Positions 1 through 5,213 of a stretch of DNA of 5,213 nucleotides are shown here, piece by piece. This stretch comes from JACQFK01 sp964604905. Lineage in GTDB: Bacteria; Planctomycetota; MHYJ01; JACPRB01. The notes beneath the pieces are model-generated. The model was not told the DNA's origin and did no database searches. It was given only the letters and a program-made list of their open reading frames with translations. Each line of letters starts with the position of its first letter. Position 1 is the first letter of the stretch. The stretch spans positions 1 to 5,213 of the forward strand of contig CAZSCC010000077.1 of the NCBI GenBank assembly GCA_964604905.1, in the 5' to 3' direction. Both the position numbers and the translations under genes were made by a program.

Positions 1-435
1 GCGCTCTTCCACGACATCGGGAAGATCGGGATCCGCGACGACGTGCTCAACAAGAGCAGCCGGCTCACCGAGAGCGAGTACGAGCACATGAAGCTCCACC
101 CGATCGTGGCGGAGCAGATCCTGTCGCCGATCGAGGAACTCCGCCCCATCGTCGACATCGTGAAGCACGAGCACGAGCGGTGGGACGGGAAGGGCTATCC
201 GGACGGGCTCGGCGGGAAGCAGATCCCGCTCGGCGCGCGCCTGATCGCGATCGCCGACGCCTGGGATTCGATGGTCTACGACCGCGTCTACCGCAAGGCG
301 ATGAGTCACGAGGCCGCGCTCGCCGAGATCGAGAGGAACTCGGGAAGCCAGTTTTGCCCCGAGTGCGCCACGGTGTTCTGCGACCTCGAGCGCTCCCGGA
401 TTCGGAACGGGAGCGGGACCTCTCTGGTCTCGTAG
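1..435 (+). CDS. HD-GYP domain protein, C-terminal part (5' end outside window)
   Basis: This is the last 144 residues of an HD-GYP domain protein, read from base 1 in frame 1 to a TAG at 433-435. The HD-GYP family hydrolyses cyclic-di-GMP at a di- or tri-iron centre in the cytoplasm. Visible motifs, numbered from the window edge, are the HD pair H4-D5 in HDIGKIGI, KLHP (His38), HEHERWDGKGYPDGL (GYP at 65-67), a LIAIADAWDSM helix, and a terminal GSQFCPE that replaces the usual GTQFDPE. The metal ligands expected in this stretch are all present, so the domain looks catalytically competent. The upstream sensor or receiver domain and the start codon are not in the window. An internal ATG at 88 would cut off the HD pair and is not a start. 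The tail after residue 115 has no family resemblance and contains two Cys residues. There is no evident operon link to the genes downstream, because a decayed gene lies between them. Family call firm; substrate inferred from family. Confidence 0.93.
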   Translation, partial: ALFHDIGKIGIRDDVLNKSSRLTESEYEHMKLHPIVAEQILSPIEELRPIVDIVKHEHERWDGKGYPDGLGGKQIPLGARLIAIADAWDSMVYDRVYRKAMSHEAALAEIERNSGSQFCPECATVFCDLERSRIRNGSGTSLVS

Positions 436-450
436 GGGCTCGCACCGCCG

Positions 451-500
451 TCAGCTATCAGTTACCAGCTGAGAGCAGTTCGCTGACTGCTGAGAGCGGT
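451..500. repeat. Intergenic short direct repeat with small hairpin
   Basis: GCTGAGAGC occurs twice, at 468-476 and 489-497. Between and partly within the copies lies a perfect 6-bp stem, AGCAGT (474-479) with ACTGCT (486-491), around loop TCGCTG. The patch is clearly less GC-rich than its surroundings and rich in CAGCT/GCTGA/ATCAG-like words. It follows the HD-GYP stop by about 15 nt. No T-run follows the stem, so it is not a canonical intrinsic terminator. It could be a transcript 3'-end structure, a degenerate intergenic repeat, or chance. Confidence 0.4.
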
Positions 501-570
501 GACTCATCAAAGGCGTCACGGAGTCGGTAGTCATTCCCCGTTGGAGACCCTGCAATCCCGCCGGAGGGCG

Positions 571-1078
571 GAGCTCGGGACACAAATGTCGATCGCGGGA
601 AGGCTATCGCTCGCGTGCGAGCGCGGCCGCGCCGCCGGCGGCGACGTCATCCAGATGCTCGTGAAGAACGAGCGCCAGGGGAAGGGGCGGACGGTGGAGG
701 ACGCGGAGGTCGCCGAGTTCCGCGCGGCACGGAAGGCCACGGCATCAAGACCGCCTTCGCCCACGACACCTATCTCAGCAACAGGGCCTCCCCCGACAAG
801 GCGCTCTGGGAGAAGTGGGTCGACGTTTCGTGGACCCGCTCGATCGGTGCGAGGCGCTCGGGCTCGCGTTCCTCGTGACCCTTCCCGGGTCGCCGCAAGA
901 GGCGGGAGAGAGGATGGGGATCGCGAACATGGCCAAGGGGCTCAACGGCGCCTATCGGCGGACGAAGGAGTACGCCGTGCGGGTGCTCCTGGAAAGGATC
1001 GCCGGGCAGGGCGCGACGGTCGGCGCGAACGCGGCCGTACCGAACCTTCGGCGCCCCGATCCGTCTCCATCCTCATGA
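571..1078 (+). pseudogene. nfo: Decayed and truncated endonuclease IV (AP endonuclease) remnant
   Basis: Endonuclease IV is a metal-dependent TIM-barrel enzyme that cuts DNA at abasic sites. Here its N-terminal half is spread over three frames. Frame 1 (571 to about 737) reads ELGTQMSIAGRLSLA, then DVIQMLVKNERQGK and AEFRAARKA. Frame 3 (738 to about 826) continues as HGIKTAFAHDTYLSN, then ASPDKALWEKWVD. Frame 2 (827 to about 1025) reads FVDPLDRCEALGLAFLVTLPGS, here split as FVDPLDRCEALG and LAFLVTLPGS, then VRVLLERIAGQGATVG. Each junction is explained by one missing base, near 737 and near 825. Homology stops after AGQG, about halfway through the usual ~280 residues; the frame ends at the TGA 1076-1078. 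Of three metal ligands visible in this half, His (762-764) and Glu (992-994) remain, but the His of the HPGS motif is Leu (CTT, 881-883). The first-strand GAH motif is also GTQ. The truncation and lost ligand argue for true decay, although the two indels alone could be sequencing errors. Confidence 0.82.
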
Positions 1079-1263
1079 GGAAGGACGTTCAGGACCTGTT
1101 CCGCGGCTTGACCCTCGGGTTCATCCTGGCGCCGGTCATCTACGCCTTCACGTTATGGCCGGGACCTGAGGAGCCCGACCCCGTACCGGAGCCGGCCGAT
1201 TCGATCGAATTCGAGGGTCCGCCGAGCCTCCGTGCCGACGGAATCCTCCCCGGGAAGCATTAG
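1075..1263 (+). CDS. Possible small single-span membrane protein (62 aa), unrecognised
   Basis: A 62-residue frame starts at ATG 1075 and ends with TAG 1261-1263. Its start overlaps the TGA that closes the nfo remnant (ATGA, 1075-1078). The protein has a charged start (MRKDVQDLFRG), one hydrophobic stretch around residues 12-27 (LTLGFILAPVIYAFTLW), then a Pro- and acid-rich tail (GPEEPDPVPEPAD) and a basic end. Third codon positions are mostly G or C, as in the real genes here, which mildly supports coding. No Shine-Dalgarno sequence is visible before the ATG. The same frame is open far upstream through the nfo remnant, so the frame could also be a chance extension in GC-rich DNA. I do not recognise a family and assign no function. 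Confidence 0.4.
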   Translation: MRKDVQDLFRGLTLGFILAPVIYAFTLWPGPEEPDPVPEPADSIEFEGPPSLRADGILPGKH

Positions 1264-1327
1264 CAGGTCCCGACCGTCGTACCATGTTCAGCGGGTCTGG
1301 AAGCGTCACTTTGCATGTCACCTCCGG

Positions 1328-1339
1328 GACTCCGGAGTC
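1328..1339. promoter_or_regulatory. Perfect 12-bp palindrome GACTCCGGAGTC upstream of the sigma gene
   Basis: GACTCCGGAGTC is its own reverse complement and lies 26 nt before the chosen sigma start at 1366. An overlapping alternative structure is a 6-bp hairpin, CTCCGG (1322-1327) with CCGGAG (1332-1337) around loop GACT. It sits in the only gene-free stretch (1264-1365) ahead of the sigma/FecR-HzsA pair. Position fits an operator or a 5'-leader structure, but no function can be shown from the sequence. I could not identify a convincing ECF-type -35/-10 pair nearby. Confidence 0.35.
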
Positions 1340-1365
1340 AATCTGCTGCAGGACCCGAAAGAGAG

Positions 1366-1911
1366 ATGGCGCTGAACGTGCTCGTCAACCGGTCGGCCGT
1401 GGACGCGAAGGCGTTCGAGATCCTCGTCCGCCTGAACCATCGGAGACTCCTCGCTTACGCGCTGGCGCTCACCGAGCGGACGGACGTCGCGGAGGACCTC
1501 GTGCAGGATGCGTTCCTCGTGGCCCACAGGGAGCTCGCCCGCTTCGATGCCACCCGCGATTTCGGCGCGTGGGTGCGTGGGATCGTCCGCATGAAGTATC
1601 TGGAGTGGACGCGCTCGGCGAGGACGCAATCGGTGGACGGCGCGGTGCTCGACACGATCGAGGAACGCCACCGCACGTGGGACCGGGCGGTCGAGGAGGG
1701 GCGGGAGGACGCGCTGGCGGCGCTCCGCGGGTGCGTGGGCCTGCTCTCGTCCCACCTGGGCGACGCGGTGGCGCTCTTCTACACCGAGCGACGTCCGTGC
1801 TCCGAGGTTGCGACGCGGCTGGGCGTCGCCGAGGCGGTCGTGCGGAAGCGCCTGCAGCGGGCGCGGGAGAGCCTGGGCGAGTGTCTGAAAGGGAAGCTCG
1901 ATGGAAAGTGA
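1366..1911 (+). CDS. ECF (extracytoplasmic function) RNA polymerase sigma factor
   Basis: This 181-residue protein has the two-domain layout of group 4 sigma factors, which direct RNA polymerase to a small set of promoters in response to an envelope or environmental signal. Region 2 spans about 17-83: FEILVRLNHRRLLAYALAL, AEDLVQDAFLVAHREL (the core-binding DLVQ-type helix, 43-57) and FDATRDFGAWVRGIVRMKYLEW, here split as FDATRDFGAW and VRGIVRMKYLEW. Region 4 spans about 117-175, with a helix-turn-helix SEVATRLGVAEAVVRKRLQRAR (146-167, cited as SEVATRLGV then VRKRLQRAR). No C-terminal extension is present. The frame is open back to an ATG at 1315, but I chose 1366 because homology starts just after it, a purine-rich GAAAGAGAG directly precedes it and AGGA lies at 1350-1353; nothing ribosome-binding-like precedes 1315. 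Its 3' end overlaps the next gene by 11 nt, the typical arrangement for a sigma factor and its cognate regulator. Family firm; target promoters unknown. Confidence 0.93.
   Translation: MALNVLVNRSAVDAKAFEILVRLNHRRLLAYALALTERTDVAEDLVQDAFLVAHRELARFDATRDFGAWVRGIVRMKYLEWTRSARTQSVDGAVLDTIEERHRTWDRAVEEGREDALAALRGCVGLLSSHLGDAVALFYTERRPCSEVATRLGVAEAVVRKRLQRARESLGECLKGKLDGK
1890..1896 (+). promoter_or_regulatory. Ribosome binding site inside the sigma gene, for the FecR-HzsA fusion gene
   Basis: AGGGAAG lies four bases before the ATG at 1901 and inside the last codons of the sigma factor. Its position and purine content support 1901 as the start of the large gene and suggest translational coupling of the two proteins. 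Confidence 0.6.
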
Positions 1912-4900
1912 AGATCGCGGCGATCTCCGGGCGGTCGATGGCCTCCTGCGCGAGCTCGCGCGGGGCGGCTCGGGAGACGACGAGGCGTTCGTGGCCCGCG
2001 TCATGAAGGGGCGCCGGGCGTCGCGGCCCCGCCTCCGCTGGTACGCCGCCGCCGCGGCCGCGCTCGTCGCCGTCGGGATCGCCTGGAGCGCCCGCCCCAG
2101 CCGCTTCTTCGAGGGGACCGTCGTCACCCTGGACGGCGAGACCCGGTCGATCGAATTGGCCGATCGGAGCCGGGTGCGCGTCGACGAGAACTCCAAGCTC
2201 GTCGTCCAGCCCGATGCGACGAACGTGAAGGTCCAGCTCGACCAGGGGGGCGCCAGCTTCGAGGTGACGAAGAAGGAGGCCGGAAGGTCCTTCGAGGTCG
2301 CCACCGCCCACGGCGACATCATCGTCCACGGGACCAAGTTCGTTGCGCGGGTGGACGAGGGGGCCCTCATCGTCACCGTCGAAGAGGGTTGCGTCGAAGT
2401 GCGGAACCCGCACGGCCGCGCGCGGCTCCTGCCGGGGGAGCATGCGGTGGTCACGCAGGGCCGCCCGCCTGACAAGAAGGAGAAGCTCTATCTCGAGCCG
2501 ATCAAGGTCGAGGTCCCGCCGCTCAAGAGCGATCCGTCGGTCAAGATCGACTACGACATCGTCTACGTCCGCGCGCGCCGCGAGGGCGACAAGGTCCACA
2601 AGCGCTACTACACGGACTTTTCGCAGCCGGTCACGATGGAGCCGGGGGCGGACCTGATGCTGCTTCGTCCCGACGGGAGCGAGGAGCGGCTGGTCGAGGG
2701 CGGCGAAGGGTCGATCACCGATCCCATGGTCTCGTTCGACGGGACGTGGGTCTACTACTCGTACCTCTACAACCTGAAGGGCCGGAATCAGTGGTCGCCG
2801 CCGGCCGCGGGGGCCGACGTCTTCAAGATCCACCTTGCGTCGCGGAAGATCGTGCGGCTCACCAACCAGGTCTTCACGCCCAACATGGGCGGTGCCGATT
2901 GGCCGGCCGACAAGAAGGCGTTCTCCTACGGCGTGTTCAACATGGGCGCGTGCCCGCTGCCCGGGGGAAAGATCGTCTTCACGAGCAACCGCGAGGGGTT
3001 CCGGCCGTCGAAGGGCTATCCCGCGATCGCGCTCCAGCTCTTCGTGATGGACGACCGCGGCGAGAGCGTGAAGGCGGACGATCCGTATCCCTCGAACCTC
3101 CACAAGATCGGTCATCTCAACGTCGCGGGAGCGCTCCACCCGGTCGTGCTGGCGGACGGCCGGATCATGTTCAGCACCCTCGAGTCGCAGGGCATCCGGA
3201 GCGAGATCTCGTGGGGCATCTGGACGATCCATCCGGACGGGAGCAACTGGGGGCCGCTCATCAGCGCGTTCGACCCGGGCGGCGCGTCCAACGGGTTCCA
3301 CTTCCAGACCCAGCTCAGCGACCGCTCGATCATCATCGAGGAGTACTACAACCAGAACAACAGCGGCTTCGGCGCGTACATCCAGGTCCCCGTCGATTCC
3401 CCGGGCTTCGGACCGGCCTACGCGAACGACGTCCGCAACGTCCCCTGGCGGTTCGGACGCTTCGACAACGGCAAGGGGAAGCACTATCGCATGCCCTTCA
3501 TGCCCTCGGGATCGATCTCGTTCACTCCGTTCGCGCTGAACGGAGAGGGCTATGCCGACACGTCGGTGATCGGCGACAAGAACTCGCCGAAGGTGGGCAA
3601 GTTCACCCACCCGTCCGGCGCGCCCGAGAATCATCTGCTGACGGTCTACTCGCCGGGCCCCGTCAACCACCAGTACACGTACCTCCCGCAGCTGGACGGA
3701 GGCCTCTACGTCATCAAGGGCGGACGGCCGGTCCAGCAGCCCGCCGACATGCTGCTGATCAAGAACGATCCGGAGTACAACGAGAGCTGGCCGCGCGCGG
3801 TGGTGCCGTACGAGCGGATTTACGGGATCAAGGAACCCAAGACGATCGCGCCGGTCGCGAACGACGGGAAGCTTTCGCCCCACCTGCCGGAGGGGACGCC
3901 GTTCGGCCTCGTGGGATCGTCGAGCCTCTACAAGCGCGAGAGCTACCCCAACGGCGTGGTCCCCGAGGGGAGCGTCACCGCGACGTACGCGGGAGGGAAG
4001 GACCCGTGGAAGGGCCTCGATGCCTTCACGAGCCACGGCAACGGGATGCCGATCAACTGGCACAACCAGGGGGGCGACGCGGGACTCTACTCGAACGAGG
4101 AGATCCACGCCCTCCGCATCCTGGTCATGGAGCCGACGTCCGATCGCCGGGAAGGGCCGCGCGGAGGCCGCCGGTTCTACAACCACGCGACGGAGCGGCT
4201 GCGCATCCTGGGGGAGATCCCGGTCCGGAAGCCCGGCGTGAAGGACCCCGACGGCAATCCCGACACGAGCTTCCTGGCGAAGATCCCCGCCGACACGGCG
4301 TTCACGTTCCAGACGATCGACAAGGACGGGGTCGTCCTCAACAACTCCCAGACGTGGCACCAGCTGCGGCCGGGAGAGATCCGCACGAACTGCGGCGGCT
4401 GTCACGCCCACAGCCAGAAGCCGACGCTCTTCGAGGAGACGGCGGCCGCGAAGCCCGACTTCAAGATCTCCGACTTCACCGGGAAGCCGGAGAACGTGGA
4501 GTACTTCCGGGACGTGCGCCCGATCCTCGAGCGGAGCTGCGCGGCGTGCCACACCGGGAAGGCGGAGAAGCCCGCCGGAAACCTCGTGCTCGACGGCGAC
4601 GACGAACGGATCCAGGTCGAGCAGCACGGCAAGCTCCCCGGGACCTACGTCCGCCTGGCCCTCGACGAGAAGGCCAAGTTCGGCTTCAAGCCGGTGGGCT
4701 ACGATTCGTGGGGCTACCCGAACGCGTCGCGATACATCCGGAAGCTCCAGTCCCGCCGGAGCCTGCTCGTCTGGAAGATCTTCGGCAGGCGCCTCGACGG
4801 CTTCAGCAACGACGACCACCCCTCCGAGCCCGAGCCCGGCGCGGGGCACTTCACCCAGAAGGGGGAGAAGGTCGACACCGCCAAGGCGCGGTCCCGGTAT

Positions 4901-5213
4901 GACCTGGACTACCTGGGGAGCGCGATGCCTCCCGCGGAGGCCGTCGCGGGCACCTATGTCGGGCCCGACGGGAAGACGATCAAGGTCGCGCCGCTCACGG
5001 ACGCGGATCGGCGGACGATCGCCCGATGGGTTGATCTGGGCTGCCCAATCGATCTCGACCACGATCAGGCGCGAGGATACGGGTGGATGTGCGACGACAA
5101 CCGCCCGATCCTGACGCTGACCCATCCGCAGGCGGGGACGAATCCGCCGCTGGAGCGGATCCTGGTCGGGATGTGGGACTACTACTCCGGCCTGGAATCC
5201 GAGAGCCTCCGGG
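1901..5213 (+). CDS. Membrane-anchored FecR domain fused to an HzsA-related beta-propeller/dihaem cytochrome c (3' end outside window)
   Basis: I translated this frame from ATG 1901 to the window edge and found no stop: 1104 codons, still open. Residues 1-46 are a charged cytoplasmic segment (DLRAVDGLLRELARGG). One hydrophobic span follows at about 47-64, preceded by many Arg residues, so the rest should lie outside the cytoplasm. FecR-type repeats occupy about 70-188, including the FecR signature HGTKF (143-147) and a closing LLPGEHAVV. From about 216 the protein matches the hydrazine-synthase-alpha-related family: DGTWVYYSY (280-288), CPLPGGKIVFTSNREGF (351-367), HPVVLADGRIMFSTLESQG, HFQTQLSD (467-474), THPSGAPENHLL (569-580), MLLIKNDPEYNESWPR (617-632) and GTPFGLVGSSSLYKRES. 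Haem motifs are CGGCH (831-835) and CAACH (880-884), the second within a planctomycete-type cytochrome segment (VRPILERSC); SAMPP (1007-1011) may give a Met ligand. HzsA proper makes hydrazine in anammox bacteria with HzsB/HzsC, which are not seen here, so enzymatic activity must not be assumed. Context favours a sigma-linked sensor. Domain calls strong; role inferred. Confidence 0.9.
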   Translation, partial: MESEDRGDLRAVDGLLRELARGGSGDDEAFVARVMKGRRASRPRLRWYAAAAAALVAVGIAWSARPSRFFEGTVVTLDGETRSIELADRSRVRVDENSKLVVQPDATNVKVQLDQGGASFEVTKKEAGRSFEVATAHGDIIVHGTKFVARVDEGALIVTVEEGCVEVRNPHGRARLLPGEHAVVTQGRPPDKKEKLYLEPIKVEVPPLKSDPSVKIDYDIVYVRARREGDKVHKRYYTDFSQPVTMEPGADLMLLRPDGSEERLVEGGEGSITDPMVSFDGTWVYYSYLYNLKGRNQWSPPAAGADVFKIHLASRKIVRLTNQVFTPNMGGADWPADKKAFSYGVFNMGACPLPGGKIVFTSNREGFRPSKGYPAIALQLFVMDDRGESVKADDPYPSNLHKIGHLNVAGALHPVVLADGRIMFSTLESQGIRSEISWGIWTIHPDGSNWGPLISAFDPGGASNGFHFQTQLSDRSIIIEEYYNQNNSGFGAYIQVPVDSPGFGPAYANDVRNVPWRFGRFDNGKGKHYRMPFMPSGSISFTPFALNGEGYADTSVIGDKNSPKVGKFTHPSGAPENHLLTVYSPGPVNHQYTYLPQLDGGLYVIKGGRPVQQPADMLLIKNDPEYNESWPRAVVPYERIYGIKEPKTIAPVANDGKLSPHLPEGTPFGLVGSSSLYKRESYPNGVVPEGSVTATYAGGKDPWKGLDAFTSHGNGMPINWHNQGGDAGLYSNEEIHALRILVMEPTSDRREGPRGGRRFYNHATERLRILGEIPVRKPGVKDPDGNPDTSFLAKIPADTAFTFQTIDKDGVVLNNSQTWHQLRPGEIRTNCGGCHAHSQKPTLFEETAAAKPDFKISDFTGKPENVEYFRDVRPILERSCAACHTGKAEKPAGNLVLDGDDERIQVEQHGKLPGTYVRLALDEKAKFGFKPVGYDSWGYPNASRYIRKLQSRRSLLVWKIFGRRLDGFSNDDHPSEPEPGAGHFTQKGEKVDTAKARSRYDLDYLGSAMPPAEAVAGTYVGPDGKTIKVAPLTDADRRTIARWVDLGCPIDLDHDQARGYGWMCDDNRPILTLTHPQAGTNPPLERILVGMWDYYSGLESESLR
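4391..4405 (+). other. First c-type haem attachment motif CGGCH (residues 831-835)
   Basis: Cys831, Cys834 and His835 form a standard CxxCH motif, followed by AHSQKPT. It sits after the conserved QTWHQLRPGEIR stretch typical of HzsA-related proteins. It corresponds by position to the catalytic-type haem of the HzsA middle domain. The residue four after the motif His is Gln839. Confidence 0.85.
4538..4552 (+). other. Second c-type haem attachment motif CAACH (residues 880-884)
   Basis: Cys880, Cys883 and His884 form a CxxCH motif in the context YFRDVRPILERSCAACHTGK, which resembles planctomycete cytochrome c (PSCyt1-type) domains. A downstream MPP (Met1009) is a candidate sixth ligand, and LTDADRRTIARWVDLGCPID (1031-1051) resembles the closing helix of such domains. 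Confidence 0.85.

Noticed and set aside
474..491. Hairpin AGCAGT/ACTGCT as a rho-independent terminator for the HD-GYP gene
   Set aside because: The stem is short and no T-run follows it.
499..1263. A single 254-codon + strand protein covering the nfo remnant and the small membrane frame
   Set aside because: Only about its residues 25-80 resemble endonuclease IV; the middle is Arg/Gly-rich frameshifted sequence whose homologous reading lies in the other two frames.
1315..1365. Upstream ATG at 1315 as the sigma factor start
   Set aside because: The extra 17 residues match no sigma factor pattern, contain the palindrome, and lack a ribosome binding site; the purine-rich stretch before 1366 fits better.
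1318..2475. A 385-codon minus-strand frame over the sigma gene and FecR region
   Set aside because: Low-complexity Arg/Ser/Pro-rich translation opposite a clearly recognisable ECF sigma factor; a compositional shadow.
2746..4902. A 718-codon + strand frame inside the large gene
   Set aside because: It is the shifted-frame shadow of the FecR-HzsA gene: Arg/Gly/Pro-rich, no domain, and overlapping a frame with clear family motifs.
1469..5125. A 1218-codon open frame on the minus strand, antisense to the sigma and FecR-HzsA genes
   Set aside because: Its protein is dominated by Arg, Asp, Val, Leu and Ala with no recognisable domain, as expected when a GC-rich gene is read on the opposite strand. 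The + strand frame has FecR, propeller and CxxCH motifs.
1901..5213. Calling the large protein a true hydrazine synthase subunit of an anammox organism
   Set aside because: No HzsB/HzsC or other anammox genes are in the window, the protein carries a FecR membrane regulator domain, and the residue after the first haem motif differs from the ligand I recall for the anammox enzyme.

Overview
The window is uniformly GC-rich, with codon third positions dominated by G and C, apart from a visibly less GC-rich patch near 451-540. All genes I can support lie on the + strand. The mix of an HD-GYP domain, a planctomycete/acidobacteria-style ECF sigma factor, a FecR-type domain and a large c-type-haem protein of the hydrazine-synthase-alpha-related (HzsA-related) family suggests a Gram-negative, high-GC, probably environmental bacterium such as an Acidobacteriota, Planctomycetota or Eisenbacteria-like lineage. 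The phylum cannot be fixed from this sequence.

Layout. 1-435 is the 3' end of an HD-GYP (cyclic-di-GMP phosphodiesterase-type) gene. 436-570 is a short intergenic patch with a small direct repeat and hairpin. 571-1078 is a decayed, 3'-truncated nfo (endonuclease IV) remnant that needs two single-base corrections to read through and has lost one metal-binding His. 1075-1263 is a possible 62-residue single-membrane-span protein overlapping the remnant by ATGA. 1264-1365 is the leader of the next gene and contains a perfect 12-bp palindrome. 1366-1911 encodes an ECF sigma factor. 1901-5213 is one uninterrupted reading frame of 1104 codons that overlaps the sigma gene by 11 nt and runs off the window.

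The centre of interest is the last two genes. The large protein begins like a FecR-type anti-sigma or sensor: a short cytoplasmic N-terminus, one membrane span and a FecR domain outside. It then continues without a break into an HzsA-related beta-propeller with CxxCH haem motifs at residues 831-835 and 880-884. The simplest reading is a two-gene, translationally coupled unit in which an ECF sigma factor is controlled by a membrane protein whose extracytoplasmic part is a dihaem, hydrazine-synthase-like module. The domain content is read from the sequence. The sensing role is inference.

The long reading frame across 1469-5125 on the minus strand and the 2746-4902 frame on the plus strand are GC-driven shadows of these two genes.
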